Positions 49,396-59,212 are shown, counted from the stretch's first letter. The stretch: 64,000 bases of DNA from Qipengyuania intermedia (GCF_019711615.1 NZ_JAIGNS010000001.1:372001-436000), one strand, 5' to 3'. A program made the numbers and translations. Notes: generated from the letters alone by a model not told the origin.

Positions 49396-49499
49396 GGTAA
49401 CGGCCGGTCTGGTCGGGAAGGCGCGCTGAATAGGCGGTGAAGGATGCGCATCCAAGCCCCCTCCTTGCGCCGGGACGACATTCGCGGCAGATGCGCGGC

Positions 49500-49958
49500 A
49501 TGAGCGACACACCGACACCCAAGTTCCTTGGCGAGAACAGCCCCCTGCCGACCTCACCCGAAGAGGCCGAACTCGATTACGTGCCCAACCCGCGTGCGGG
49601 CCAGCTTTACCTGGTCCGGTTCGCAGCGCCGGAATTCACCTCGCTGTGCCCGGTAACCGGCCAGCCCGATTTCGCGCATCTCGTGATCGATTACGCGCCT
49701 GGCGAGACGATCGTCGAATCGAAGAGCCTCAAGCTGTTTCTCGGGTCGTTCCGCAATCACAACGGCTTCCACGAGGATGTGACTGTCGGCATCGGCCAGC
49801 GACTGTTCGAGGAAATGAAGCCGCGCTGGCTGCGTATCGGCGGATACTGGTATCCGCGCGGCGGCATCCCGATCGACGTCTTCTGGCAAAGCGGCGCACC
49901 GCCTGCCGAGCTATGGCTTCCCGATCAGGGCGTCTCGTCCTATCGTGGCCGCGGATAG
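49500..49958 (+). CDS. queF: NADPH-dependent 7-cyano-7-deazaguanine reductase
   Basis: Reduces preQ0 to preQ1 in queuosine synthesis. The protein is 152 residues, the short (unfused) type. The nucleophilic Cys is in [15 protein letters not shown] and the [21 protein letters not shown] segment is the QueF signature. ATG at 49500 is chosen; an ATG at 49491 adds three residues. Confidence 0.96.
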   Translation: MSDTPTPKFLGENSPLPTSPEEAELDYVPNPRAGQLYLVRFAAPEFTSLCPVTGQPDFAHLVIDYAPGETIVESKSLKLFLGSFRNHNGFHEDVTVGIGQRLFEEMKPRWLRIGGYWYPRGGIPIDVFWQSGAPPAELWLPDQGVSSYRGRG

Positions 49959-49970
49959 GGAGAAATTGCG

Positions 49971-50759
49971 ATGATTGCGAAGCTGCCGAAGATCGCCTTG
50001 TGGCTGGCCGTCGGGCTAGTCCTCTGGTTCGCCGCTGCCGTCTTCGGACCGAAGTTCGGGCTGATCGACTGGCGGTTTGCCCTGGGCACGATGGTCCGCG
50101 GCTGGGGGCCGATCCTGATCGGCATCACGGCACTGGTGGCCATCATCGCACTCGTCGCGGTCCTCTGGAAAGGCCCGCGCGGCCAGTGGTGGAAGGCTAC
50201 CCTCGCGCTCGCCATTCCCGGCGCATTCATGGGCGGTCTCGCCTCGGTTGCTGCCACGGCTGAGAGCGTGCCGCCGATCCACGATGTCGCCACCGACGTC
50301 ACCGATCCGCCGCAGTTCACGCCTTGGACGCGCGAGAAGCGGGCCCAGCTGTCGGCCAATCCACTCAATGATTACGCGACGCCGCTTGGTGAACTGGACG
50401 CGTGGAGCGAGACGGAAGGCCCGCTCGCCTCGCAATCCCACGCCCAGATCATCGCCGAGAGCTACCCCGATCTCGCTTCCATCCCCTATTCGGGCGATGC
50501 CGGCGATGCGATGGTCGCTGTCTCCCTCGCCATGGAGGATATCGGACTTTCCGAAGTCACCAGCGATGTCGAAGGCGGCCGCGTCGAAGGCGTGGCGGAA
50601 ACATTCCTGTTCGGCTTCAAGGACGATGTCGTCGCGCGTGTGCGCGATGGCGAGATCGACCTGCGTTCGGTCAGCCGCGTCGGACTGTCGGACCTTGGCT
50701 ATAACGCAGCGCGGCTGCGCGAATTGTCGGAAGCGATCGAGAACCGCCTCAGCGAGTGA
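49971..50759 (+). CDS. DUF1499-like membrane protein
   Basis: A 262-residue protein with three membrane segments in the first ~95 residues and a soluble DUF1499-like domain (about 105-262; VPPIHDVATDVTDPPQF, RSVSRVGLSDLGYNAARLREL). The function is unknown. Starts 12 bases after queF, so probably in its transcript. It ends 11 bases inside the end of the reverse flavoprotein. Confidence 0.82.
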   Translation: MIAKLPKIALWLAVGLVLWFAAAVFGPKFGLIDWRFALGTMVRGWGPILIGITALVAIIALVAVLWKGPRGQWWKATLALAIPGAFMGGLASVAATAESVPPIHDVATDVTDPPQFTPWTREKRAQLSANPLNDYATPLGELDAWSETEGPLASQSHAQIIAESYPDLASIPYSGDAGDAMVAVSLAMEDIGLSEVTSDVEGGRVEGVAETFLFGFKDDVVARVRDGEIDLRSVSRVGLSDLGYNAARLRELSEAIENRLSE

Positions 50760-51846
50760 ACCGCTCGATCCAGCGCCGGTCCAGCCAGTCCTTCAGCTTG
50801 CGCAACCAGCGACCTTTCAGCGCGATCCGTCCATAGCTCAGAATGGCTTCGCCGCGACCGGTGTTGAACAGGTAGAAATCCATTCCCCTGCCGCGATAGG
50901 TATTGGTCGGCTCGCGGCCATCCATTGCCCGGCGCAGATTGTCGGCAAGGACCGGTCCGGCATAGACCGCATGCACGCCGGAATGCGGCAGTCGCCGATC
51001 CGTGCGGCGTGCCACGTCCCCCGCGGCGAAGATATGGGGATGGCTGCAAGAGCGCTGGTACCGGTCGACCTCGATGAAGCCGTCTTTGTCGATAGCCAAG
51101 GCGCTTTGACGCGGCCAGTCGGGAGCACCACTGCCGATTGCGGCGACGATCAGGTCGGGCGGTCGAATGTCGTGTCCTTCGGCGATCAACCGCCCGTCCT
51201 CGAAACCCGCATCGCTTTCGACAATCACGATATCCTGCGCGACCAGTTCCGCCCGCGCCTTGCGCTGCACGGATGCCGCGTGATCGGATAGTAGCCCATG
51301 CGCACCTGCAATCAGGGTGACTCGGGGCTTTTTGGGCAGGGGGGCATTGGCGAGGCCGAACGCAAGCTCCAGCCCGCCTCCACCGCCTCCCACAACGGCG
51401 ATGCGGCGCGGCTGGGCCGCACTTTCGCGAAAGTCGCGCCAACTCTCGATGAAGCGATCGATGGGGCGGATGTCGAGGAGGCGCGGGTCATCGCCCAGCA
51501 CCTCCCGCGCACGGCCTGCCCCGCCTATCGCGATGGAGCAGATGTCGAAGGCAAGATCCCCGCCGTCGTCGAGACGAACGGTTCGCGCGGAGGCGTCGAT
51601 CCCGACAACTGCCGCCATTACCCACTCGATGCCTGCTTCCTCGATTAGCGGCTGCAGCGGGATCATCGCCTCGCTCGCGCGGTATTCCCCCGCCAGCCAA
51701 CCGGGGATCATGCCCGAATAATGCATCGCCTTGCGCGGTTCGACGATGACTACCCGCTCGCATGGCAGCCCGTTCTTGCGGATGTCGTCGATGACCCCGA
51801 GGTGCGCATGCCCGGCGCCGACCAGCAGGAGGGTTTGGCCGCTCAT
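50749..51846 (-). CDS. FAD/NAD-dependent oxidoreductase (NDH-2-like)
   Basis: A 365-residue pyridine-nucleotide oxidoreductase: FAD motif GAGHAHLGVIDDI, NAD motif VVGGGGGGLELAFGLA, and IFAAGDVARR. It lacks the redox-active CxxxxC pair of disulfide reductases and resembles NDH-2 or SelD-associated flavoproteins. Electron acceptor and substrate are unknown. Confidence 0.83.
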   Translation of the reverse strand: MSGQTLLLVGAGHAHLGVIDDIRKNGLPCERVVIVEPRKAMHYSGMIPGWLAGEYRASEAMIPLQPLIEEAGIEWVMAAVVGIDASARTVRLDDGGDLAFDICSIAIGGAGRAREVLGDDPRLLDIRPIDRFIESWRDFRESAAQPRRIAVVGGGGGGLELAFGLANAPLPKKPRVTLIAGAHGLLSDHAASVQRKARAELVAQDIVIVESDAGFEDGRLIAEGHDIRPPDLIVAAIGSGAPDWPRQSALAIDKDGFIEVDRYQRSCSHPHIFAAGDVARRTDRRLPHSGVHAVYAGPVLADNLRRAMDGREPTNTYRGRGMDFYLFNTGRGEAILSYGRIALKGRWLRKLKDWLDRRWIERFTR

Positions 51847-51893
51847 GGCAGGGGTCTACGCCGGCTCGCCCCGCAGCGGAACCGGACCATCGT

Positions 51894-52796
51894 TCAATTG
51901 CGGATTTTCCAACCCGACTTGAGCACGCGGTAAACTGCAAAGGCCAGCAGCAGGTTGAAAACGCCAAGGCCGATCGCCCCGTTGATCACCGCTTCGTTGG
52001 TATCGCCAATGTCGCTCTTGCCGAGGAACCCGAAGCGGAAGCCGCTGATGACGTAGAAAAACGGGTTCAAGCGGCTGATCGTCTGGAACACGGGCGCAAG
52101 GTTGTCGATCAGGTAGAATGTGCCCGACAGGAGGCTAAGCGGCGCAATCACGAAATTGCTGACCGCCGCGTTGTGATCGAACTTCTCCGCCCAGATCGAC
52201 GCTAGCAGTCCGAGCAGCGACAGCATGACGGCACCCATCAGGCCGAACCAGACGACCGCCCAGGGATGCGAGAGCGACAAATCGACACCGGGATAGAACG
52301 CCATCGCCAGCGCGACCGCACCGCCGACGAAGATCGCACGGGTCACGGCTGCGGCCACGATCCCGCCCATCAGCTCGCCTTCCGACAGCGGCGGCATGAG
52401 CAGGTCGATAATCGTGCCCTGGATCTTGCCGGACAGGAGCGAAAAGCTCGAATTGGCGAAGGCGTTCTGCATCATGCCCATGACGATGAGGCCCGGCGCA
52501 ACGAAGGTGGCGAAGTTAACGCCCAGCACTTCGCGCCCCTCGCGGCCCATCGCGACGGTAAAAATCACCAGAAAGAGGAAGGTCGATACGCCCGGAGCCC
52601 AGATCGTCTGCGTCTGGACCTTGAGAAAACGGCGAACCTCCTTAATATAGAGACTCCATAACCCGATGCGGTTTATCCCGGTGATCACCGGTTCGCCGCG
52701 AGCGGGGAAACGACCCTTCCTCCCGGCATTATTCTCGTTGAACGAAGCATCGCCTTGCGGCACGGCGGGAGTGGCGGGTTGGACTTGATCGGCCAT
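51894..52796 (-). CDS. ABC-2 type transport permease
   Basis: A 300-residue integral membrane protein with six predicted segments, in the ABC-2 permease family (export of polysaccharide, lipid or drug). The region SGKIQGTIIDLLMPPLSEGELM is the typical coupling area, and NPFFYVISGFRFG lies near the C-terminus. No ATPase gene is adjacent within the window, so the partner must be elsewhere. ATG at 52796 is preferred over the upstream GTG/ATG starts, which would add a basic leader. Confidence 0.88.
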   Translation of the reverse strand: MADQVQPATPAVPQGDASFNENNAGRKGRFPARGEPVITGINRIGLWSLYIKEVRRFLKVQTQTIWAPGVSTFLFLVIFTVAMGREGREVLGVNFATFVAPGLIVMGMMQNAFANSSFSLLSGKIQGTIIDLLMPPLSEGELMGGIVAAAVTRAIFVGGAVALAMAFYPGVDLSLSHPWAVVWFGLMGAVMLSLLGLLASIWAEKFDHNAAVSNFVIAPLSLLSGTFYLIDNLAPVFQTISRLNPFFYVISGFRFGFLGKSDIGDTNEAVINGAIGLGVFNLLLAFAVYRVLKSGWKIRN

Positions 52797-52867
52797 GGGC
52801 GTGCGCCTAGGGCCAAGCATCCCGGCTGGCAAGCTACGTCGGGCCATGTAAGGAACACGGATTAGGT

Positions 52868-53557
52868 ATGAGCTGGACCGACGAACGGATCGCGACGCTG
52901 AAGAAAATGTGGGAAGGCGGCTCCACCGCCAGCCAGATCGCCGAGGAACTCGGCGGCGTCAGTCGCAACGCGGTGATCGGCAAGGCGCACCGCCTCGGCC
53001 TCAAATCCCGGCCCTCGCCTGTGAAGAGCGGCGAAAAGAAAAAGGCTGCCAAGCCTGCTCCCAAACCTGCGCCCAAGAAGGCGGCACCGCGCACGGCGGC
53101 CAAACCGGTCAAGCCCGCTGCTGCAGCGCCAGCCCCAGCAGCCGCGCCCAAGCCCGCCGCGACGGCCGCGCGTGCCGATTCCAATCCTTCGCAGCCGCTG
53201 CCCAACAAGACACCCGACCTGCCCAAGATCGTTTCGGTCGGACCCGGCGGCTTCCTGCGGCAGGGTCCTGGCGACCAGCAGCCGCCGATCCCTCCCGCGC
53301 CGCCGCGGCGACTGGTTCCGGCAAAGCCCGACCCTTCGATTGCCGACAAGACCAGCCTGCTGGACCTGTCCGACAAGGTCTGCCGCTGGCCGATGGGCCA
53401 CCCGGGCGAACCCGATTTCCACTTCTGCGGCGAAGCGGTGAACCCCGGCTTCCCCTATTGCGTCGAGCATTGCGGCAGGGCCTACCAGGCACAGCTGCCG
53501 CGTGGTGCGCGCCGTCCCCCTCCGCCCCTTCCTTTCGGCGGCCCGCGCGTCCGTTAA
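52868..53557 (+). CDS. gcrA: Cell-cycle regulator GcrA
   Basis: Alphaproteobacterial regulator that recruits sigma-70 RNA polymerase at CcrM-methylated GANTC promoters. The 229-residue protein begins with the GcrA helix-turn-helix (SWTDERIATLKKMWEGGSTASQIAEELGGVSRNAVIGKAHRLGL). A long Ala/Lys/Pro linker follows, and the C-terminal cysteine-containing sigma-binding region (CRWPMGHPGEPDFHFCGEAV) ends it. It is longer than Caulobacter GcrA because of the linker. Confidence 0.95.
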   Translation: MSWTDERIATLKKMWEGGSTASQIAEELGGVSRNAVIGKAHRLGLKSRPSPVKSGEKKKAAKPAPKPAPKKAAPRTAAKPVKPAAAAPAPAAAPKPAATAARADSNPSQPLPNKTPDLPKIVSVGPGGFLRQGPGDQQPPIPPAPPRRLVPAKPDPSIADKTSLLDLSDKVCRWPMGHPGEPDFHFCGEAVNPGFPYCVEHCGRAYQAQLPRGARRPPPPLPFGGPRVR

Positions 53558-53600
53558 GCCGACCCGGGCCGGGGACCGCAGCAAAGTCTAAAGAGCCGGT

Positions 53601-53640
53601 TTTCGCGAAAAATGGTAGATTTTCGCCATTTTTCGCGAAA
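53601..53640. promoter_or_regulatory. Paired TTTCGCGAAA palindromes forming a 40-base inverted repeat
   Basis: TTTCGCGAAAAATGG and CCATTTTTCGCGAAA are perfect 15-base arms around a 10-base centre, and each arm contains the palindrome TTTCGCGAAA, with centres 30 bases apart. It lies 43 bases after gcrA and about 105 before the diguanylate cyclase. It may be an operator with two half-turn-spaced sites or a strong RNA hairpin; the following sequence has only TCTTT, which is weak as a terminator. Confidence 0.65.
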
Positions 53641-53703
53641 TCTTTCCTCGGCTTAAACCATATCGATTGACCACCCTGTCACCTCTTCCTGCAAAAAGGT
53701 GAG

Positions 53704-53726
53704 CGTGTCCTGCTTGTCCGGACACG
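53704..53726. promoter_or_regulatory. Inverted repeat in the diguanylate cyclase leader
   Basis: CGTGTCC at 53704-53710 and GGACACG at 53720-53726 pair perfectly, and TGTCCGGACA (53715-53724) is itself a palindrome overlapping the second arm. It is 19 bases before the ATG of the cyclase and could be an RNA or DNA control element. Confidence 0.4.
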
Positions 53727-53745
53727 TTCGCAGACAGGAAACGTC

Positions 53746-54930
53746 ATGGATTGGGTGAGCGCCTCTTTCGGCGCATTTATGGGAATAGCGATCGTGGTCA
53801 GCGTAACCTCGCTGGCCCTCTATCCCTTTGTCCGTCGTGATTACCTCTTGTGGTGTTCGCTCCGCATCGCCTGCTTTGCCGCAATGACGATTGCGCTGAT
53901 CTCATTCGGTCCCGCTCCGACGCTGGTAGCCGGTCTCGATAACCACGGCCTCGCCGAAGTGGCGCTTGCCCTGGGCGTGGGCTGTACCGGTCCCTTCTTC
54001 GCAACTTATGTCGAACGTCACATCGACCTCGGCGCGCATCGGCGGCACCTGTGGTATATCCTGCCGCTCGGGATCTTCGCGGCGGCCGCGACTTTCCTCG
54101 GCAAGACATGGCCGATCTTCCACCAATTGCACGATTTCGCCCTACTGACGGCGAGCTTCCTGCTCGGCAACAGCCTGCTCGCAGCCATCCGCCGCCATAG
54201 CCGCGTCGCCAAATTGCAGGCGATAGTCTGGGGCCCGCTGGTCCTGCTGGGCCTTGGCGCCTTCACCTATGAGTTTTTTGCCAGGGAAACCATCTCCTAC
54301 TGGCCGCGACTGGTGCTGGCGGCATTGTCCTTCGACCTCGTCATCACCTTCCTCGGGATCATGACCGGCTTTGGACGCATCAAGCTGGAACGCGACCGCG
54401 CGCTGGCCAATATCGAGGCGGCAGAGCAGCTGATGCTGATCGATCCGCTCACCAACATCGCCAACAGGCGCGGGCTGGAACAGCACTTCGCCTTCGACAC
54501 CGCACGCCGGCCTACCGGACTTGCCCTGATCGACTGCGATCACTTCAAGCGCGTAAACGACACCTTCGGTCACGAAATGGGCGACCGCGTGCTTGTCGCG
54601 GCGGCGCAGGCCTTGAAGTCCGACGATATCTTCGTGGCAAGGCTTGGCGGCGAAGAATTCGTTATCCTCGTATACGGGGACGACTGGCAAAACCTCGCCG
54701 AACAGGCGCGCCGACGGATCACCACCGCCGTGCGCCTGGCGGTGCCGGAAATGAGCCTGCCGGTAACGGCCAGCGCCGGTCTGACCGCCATCTCGCGGAC
54801 GGACACGCTTTCCCTCGCCATGAACCGTGCGGACAAGGCCCTGTATGCCGCCAAGGAAGCCGGGCGCGATCGCAGTCTGGCGATCTCCGAATTCCAGGCG
54901 GAAAGTCTTCCGCTGACACAAGTCGCTTGA
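53746..54930 (+). CDS. Diguanylate cyclase with seven-segment membrane domain
   Basis: A 394-residue c-di-GMP synthase. About seven membrane segments lie within residues 5-205, then the GGDEF domain (about 225-380) with IDPLTNIANRRGL, LIDCDHFKRVND and the active GGEEF at 301-305. There is no RxxD inhibitory-site motif five residues before GGEEF, so product inhibition is not expected. The membrane part is likely the sensor. ATG at 53746. Confidence 0.92.
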   Translation: MDWVSASFGAFMGIAIVVSVTSLALYPFVRRDYLLWCSLRIACFAAMTIALISFGPAPTLVAGLDNHGLAEVALALGVGCTGPFFATYVERHIDLGAHRRHLWYILPLGIFAAAATFLGKTWPIFHQLHDFALLTASFLLGNSLLAAIRRHSRVAKLQAIVWGPLVLLGLGAFTYEFFARETISYWPRLVLAALSFDLVITFLGIMTGFGRIKLERDRALANIEAAEQLMLIDPLTNIANRRGLEQHFAFDTARRPTGLALIDCDHFKRVNDTFGHEMGDRVLVAAAQALKSDDIFVARLGGEEFVILVYGDDWQNLAEQARRRITTAVRLAVPEMSLPVTASAGLTAISRTDTLSLAMNRADKALYAAKEAGRDRSLAISEFQAESLPLTQVA

Positions 54931-54945
54931 GCGACTGAGACCCCC

Positions 54946-55626
54946 TTAACGCTTGCGCGCAAACCAGATGGTGTGGTGCGGGCCCTTGTTGTTGGGCCGC
55001 GCGCGGACACGGCGCTCTTCGACTTCGAAGCCTGCTTCCTTCAGCCTGCGGGTGAACTTGTAATCGGGGGCAGCCGACCACACAGCCAGAATGCCCCCGG
55101 GGCGCAGGGCGTCACGCGCCTTGCCGAGCCCGGTCGTGGAATAGAGGCGCTGGTTGCCATCGCGCACGATCCCATCGGGTCCGTTGTCCACATCGAGGAG
55201 GATAGCGTCCCATTTTTCGCAAGTCCCGTCGTTCGCATCGTCGATCAGCGCGGCGACATCGCACAGGACCACATCTCCGCGCGGGTCGGACAGCGTGTCT
55301 CCCGTCAGCTCGGAGAGAGGCCCCTGCGCCCATTCGAGGATTTCCGGAACGACTTCCGCCACGACGATCTCGGCGCCCTCGCTCGCCTTCTCCAGCGCCT
55401 TGCGGAAGGTAAAGCCCATGCCATAGCCGCCGATCAGTACGCGCGGGTTCGCGCGGTCCAGTTCGCCAAGGGTGAGCTCCGCTAGCTGTTCCTCGCTGAA
55501 CTGCATGCGCGTGCCCATCAGTTCGTCGCGCCCGACCATGATGATGAAATCGCGCCCGTGACTTATCAGGGTCAGCGTTTCTCCATTGGGCACTTCGGCA
55601 GTGGCGACGGTTTCGCGCGGCAACAT
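54946..55626 (-). CDS. Spermidine-synthase-like methyltransferase-fold protein
   Basis: A 226-residue protein with a SAM/decarboxy-SAM binding fold: LIGGYGMGFTFRKAL as glycine-rich loop, VVAEVVPEILEWAQ, and DAILLDVDNGPDG. Related proteins are annotated spermine/spermidine synthase, but aminopropyl-transfer specificity cannot be confirmed. The ATG at 55626 has a GGAG ribosome site; the GTG at 55674 is an alternative. It converges on the cyclase with 15 bases between stops. Confidence 0.82.
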   Translation of the reverse strand: MLPRETVATAEVPNGETLTLISHGRDFIIMVGRDELMGTRMQFSEEQLAELTLGELDRANPRVLIGGYGMGFTFRKALEKASEGAEIVVAEVVPEILEWAQGPLSELTGDTLSDPRGDVVLCDVAALIDDANDGTCEKWDAILLDVDNGPDGIVRDGNQRLYSTTGLGKARDALRPGGILAVWSAAPDYKFTRRLKEAGFEVEERRVRARPNNKGPHHTIWFARKR

Positions 55627-55683
55627 CGGGATCTCCAGTTCGATTTGACCGCCCCGATAGCGGGTAAGCGGCACCGGCGATAG

Positions 55684-56745
55684 CTAGCCGGTGACTTCGA
55701 GGACCATGTTCGTCGGCGTTTCCGATGCCCGCCGCACCTTTTGAAAGCCTGCTTCCTCCAGTACTTCGGTCAGGCGTCGCTGACCCGCCTGCGCGCCGAG
55801 CCCGAGGCCGACGTCCTGGGCGAGCGAGGCGGGCGTGCAGACCGTCGTCGAGAAAGCGTAGAAGATCTGGCCCAGAGGATGCATGTTCTCGGCCATGCTG
55901 TCTCCGGCCATCGGCTCCACCAGCATGAAAGTGCCGTCGTCTTTCAACGTCTCGCGAATATGGCGCGATGCGCCGACCGGATCGCCCATGTCGTGCAGCG
56001 CATCGAAAATGCAGGCGAAATCATAGTCCTCGCCCGGATAATCCTGCGCCGAGGCGACTTCGAACTGCACATTGTCGACGCCGGCAGCCTTCGCCTTGCG
56101 CCGGGCCTCCTCGATCGAAGGTTCGTGGAAGTCGTATCCATGGACCGTCGACTTGGGATAGGCCTGGGCCATCAGTATGGCCGATGAGCCGTGCCCGCAG
56201 CCGATATCGGCGATTTTCGCGCCAGCCTTCAGCTTTTCTTCGACCCCGTCGAGGGCTGGTATCCACTCGCTGGTGAGATTGGCGGCATAGCCGGGACGGA
56301 AGAAACGGTCGGTGCCGCAGAAACAACATTCGCTTTGGTCGCTCCATGGGCGGCCCTTCCCGCTCTTGAACGTCTTGACCGCCTTTTCGTGGCTCTCGTA
56401 TTGCGAGACGACCGCCTGGATGAAGCCCTGCATGCAGGCTGGCTGGCCTTCGCGCGAAAAAATCAGCGCCTGTTCCGGGCTGATCGAAAATGTCTCGTCT
56501 TCAGGATGAAAATTGACGTAGCCCGCCGCGCTGACCGAACCGAGCCACTGGTGCAGGTACTTCTCGTTCATGCCGGTGTGTTCGGCCAGTTCAGCCACGC
56601 TTACGCGGCCCATTTCATCGATTGCTTCGAAAACGCCGGTCTGGTCGCCCAGGTAAGCCATGTACAGGCTGAGCGCGCCTGCCACGTCGCCGATCACCTT
56701 GCCGGCCAGTTCTTCCACCTTCGCCATATCGATCTGTTCGCTCAT
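55684..56745 (-). CDS. Class I SAM-dependent methyltransferase
   Basis: A 353-residue enzyme: N-terminal winged-helix dimerisation domain (about 30-100, VSVAELAEHTGMNEKYLHQWL) and a methyltransferase domain with ADIGCGHGSSAILMAQAYP and CIFDALHDMGDP. It resembles plant-type/hydroxyindole O-methyltransferase families. The substrate is unknown. ATG at 56745 after GGGAGAG. Two GANTC sites are upstream. Confidence 0.87.
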   Translation of the reverse strand: MSEQIDMAKVEELAGKVIGDVAGALSLYMAYLGDQTGVFEAIDEMGRVSVAELAEHTGMNEKYLHQWLGSVSAAGYVNFHPEDETFSISPEQALIFSREGQPACMQGFIQAVVSQYESHEKAVKTFKSGKGRPWSDQSECCFCGTDRFFRPGYAANLTSEWIPALDGVEEKLKAGAKIADIGCGHGSSAILMAQAYPKSTVHGYDFHEPSIEEARRKAKAAGVDNVQFEVASAQDYPGEDYDFACIFDALHDMGDPVGASRHIRETLKDDGTFMLVEPMAGDSMAENMHPLGQIFYAFSTTVCTPASLAQDVGLGLGAQAGQRRLTEVLEEAGFQKVRRASETPTNMVLEVTG

Positions 56746-56873
56746 CTTCGCTCTCCCTCATGCGGTTAAGCGACCCGGCGACTCCGATGCGACCTGTGGT
56801 TTTCGAGGGGCGACTCGCGCGTTGTGCTGCGGCGCCATCCTGATCTGACGATAGCACATCCCATCGGCACACG

Positions 56874-56903
56874 AAAAAAGGGCCGCAAGTTTCCCCGCGG
56901 CCC
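56874..56903 (-). terminator. Intrinsic terminator after pnp
   Basis: Read in the pnp direction: stem GGGCCGC/GCGGCCC around a 10-base loop, followed by six T. It lies about 25 bases after the pnp stop and ends the rpsO-pnp transcript. Confidence 0.9.
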
Positions 56904-56926
56904 CTCTTCAACCGGCTGGTGCCGGA

Positions 56927-59212
56927 TCAGTCCTTGAGGAAGTCAGGGACGTGGGCTTCACCGCCACCATCCTTGTTTCCACCATCCCGGTCGCCGCGAT
57001 CGCGACGGGGGCCGCCACGGCCGCCACGACGATCGCCGCCACGACCACCACCGCCGCCACGCGGGCCACGGTCACCGCGCGGTTCGCGCGGCGGGCGGGT
57101 GTCTTCCAGCTCTTCGCCGGTTTCCTGGTCGACCACGCGCATCGACAGGCGGACCTTGCCGCGCTGGTCGATCTCGAGGACCTTGACCTTCACTTCCTGG
57201 CCTTCGGACACGACGTCGGTCGGCTTTTCGACGCGCTCGTTCTTCATTTCGCTGACGTGGACGAGACCGTCCTTGCCGCCCATGAAGTTCACGAATGCGC
57301 CGAAGTCGACGATGTTGACGACCTTGCCGTTGTAGATCTTGCCGACTTCCGCCTCTTCGACGATGCCTTCGATCCACTTGCGGGCTGCTTCGATCTCGTC
57401 GGCATTGCTCGACGAAATCTTGATCACGCCTTCATCGTCGATGTCGACCTTGGCACCGGTCTCTGCGACGATTTCGCGGATGACCTTGCCGCCGGTGCCG
57501 ATAACGTCGCGGATCTTCGACTTGTCGATCTGCATCGTTTCGATACGCGGAGCGTGCTTGGACACTTCGCCACGAGCCGAACCCAGGGCCTTCTGCATTT
57601 CGCCCAGGATGTGCGCACGACCTTCGCTGGCCTGCGCCAGTGCGGTCTTCATGATCTCCTGCGTGATGCCGGCGACCTTGATGTCCATCTGGAGCGAGGT
57701 GATGCCCTTCTCCGAACCGGCGACCTTGAAGTCCATGTCGCCAAGGTGATCTTCGTCACCCAGGATGTCCGACAGGACGGCGAAGTCGTCGCCTTCGAGG
57801 ATGAGGCCCATCGCGATGCCCGAAACCGGGCGTTCGATCGGCACACCGGCGTCCATCATCGACAGACAGCCGCCGCACACGGTCGCCATCGAGGACGAGC
57901 CATTGGATTCGGTGATGTCCGACAGGATGCGGATGGTGTACGGGAAATCTTCATGATCGGGCAGGACCGGGTGCAGCGCGCGCCATGCGAGCTTGCCGTG
58001 ACCGGTTTCGCGGCGGCTGGTGAAGCCGAAGCGACCCACTTCGCCGACCGAATAGGGCGGGAAGTTATAGTGCAGCATGAAGTGGTTGTACGACAGGCCT
58101 TCGAGGCCGTCGATCATCTGCTCGGCGTCCTTCGTGCCAAGCGTGGTGGTGCAGATTGCCTGCGTTTCACCGCGCGTGAACAGGGCCGAACCGTGGGTAC
58201 GGGGCAGCAGGCCGACCATCGCCTCGATCGGGCGAACTTCGTTCAGCTTGCGGCCGTCGATGCGCTGGCCGTCCTTGAGGATGGCGCCGCGAACGATTTC
58301 CGATTCCAGCTTCTTGACCGCCTTGTTGGCGACCATCTGCGTCTGCGGCTCTTCGTCAGCGAAAGCTTCCTTGGCCTTTTCGCGGGCGGCGTTGAGCGCG
58401 TCCGAACGCTGCGACTTGTTGGTCAGCTTGTAGGCAGCAGCGATATCGTCGCCGACGATGCCGCGCAGCTTTTCCTTGATCGCCGAGGTATCGTCCGAGG
58501 TGTCGATTTCCCACGGATCCTTGGCAGCCTGTTCAGCCAGGTCGATGATCGCACCGATGACCTTGCGGCTTTCCTCATGCGCGAACATGACGGCGCCGAG
58601 CATTTCCTCTTCGGTCAGTTCCTTGGCTTCGGATTCGACCATCATCACCGCGTCCTGCGTCGCAGCGACGACGAGGTCGAGACGACCGTCTTCGCCAAGC
58701 GCATCGCCCAGGCTCGGGTTGAGGATGTATTCGCCATCGTTCGAGAAGCCGACGCGTGCAGCGCCGATCGGGCCCATGAAGGGCACGCCCGAGATGGTCA
58801 GTGCAGCCGAAGCGGCGATCATCGCAACGATATCGGGCTCGGTCTCGCCGTCATAGGACAGGACCTGGGCGATGACGTTGATTTCGTTGTAGAAGCCTTC
58901 CGGGAAGAGCGGACGCACAGGGCGGTCGATCAGGCGGGAAGTCAGCGTTTCCTTCTCCGTGGCGCGGCCTTCGCGCTTGAAGAAGCCACCCGGGATACGG
59001 CCCGCGGCGGAGAATTTTTCCTGGTAGTGGACGGTCAGCGGGAAGAAGTCCTGCCCTTCGCGTACACTCTTGGCGGCGGTCACGGCGCACAGCACCACGG
59101 TCTCGCCATAGGTTGCCAGAACGGCGCCGTCAGCCTGACGGGCGATCTGACCGGTTTCGAGAGTGAGGGTTTTTCCGCCCCATTCAATCGATACGGTTTT
59201 CTTGTCGAACAT
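56927..59212 (-). CDS. pnp: Polyribonucleotide nucleotidyltransferase (PNPase)
   Basis: Phosphorolytic 3'-5' exoribonuclease of 761 residues. Two RNase PH domains, then KH (about 550-610) and S1 (about 620-690) domains, and a C-terminal Arg/Gly/Asp-rich tail (about 700-761) with many RGG-like units that could bind RNA or RNase E. AAGGA precedes the ATG. The upstream leader carries two strong hairpins, as expected for PNPase autoregulation. The long antisense frame opposite it is a composition effect. Confidence 0.98.
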   Translation of the reverse strand: MFDKKTVSIEWGGKTLTLETGQIARQADGAVLATYGETVVLCAVTAAKSVREGQDFFPLTVHYQEKFSAAGRIPGGFFKREGRATEKETLTSRLIDRPVRPLFPEGFYNEINVIAQVLSYDGETEPDIVAMIAASAALTISGVPFMGPIGAARVGFSNDGEYILNPSLGDALGEDGRLDLVVAATQDAVMMVESEAKELTEEEMLGAVMFAHEESRKVIGAIIDLAEQAAKDPWEIDTSDDTSAIKEKLRGIVGDDIAAAYKLTNKSQRSDALNAAREKAKEAFADEEPQTQMVANKAVKKLESEIVRGAILKDGQRIDGRKLNEVRPIEAMVGLLPRTHGSALFTRGETQAICTTTLGTKDAEQMIDGLEGLSYNHFMLHYNFPPYSVGEVGRFGFTSRRETGHGKLAWRALHPVLPDHEDFPYTIRILSDITESNGSSSMATVCGGCLSMMDAGVPIERPVSGIAMGLILEGDDFAVLSDILGDEDHLGDMDFKVAGSEKGITSLQMDIKVAGITQEIMKTALAQASEGRAHILGEMQKALGSARGEVSKHAPRIETMQIDKSKIRDVIGTGGKVIREIVAETGAKVDIDDEGVIKISSSNADEIEAARKWIEGIVEEAEVGKIYNGKVVNIVDFGAFVNFMGGKDGLVHVSEMKNERVEKPTDVVSEGQEVKVKVLEIDQRGKVRLSMRVVDQETGEELEDTRPPREPRGDRGPRGGGGGRGGDRRGGRGGPRRDRGDRDGGNKDGGGEAHVPDFLKD

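Noticed and set aside
53601-53640. Simple intrinsic terminator of gcrA
   Set aside because: The stem is AT-rich in its middle and is followed only by TCTTT. It may still stop transcription, so it is kept as an inverted repeat and not annotated as a terminator.
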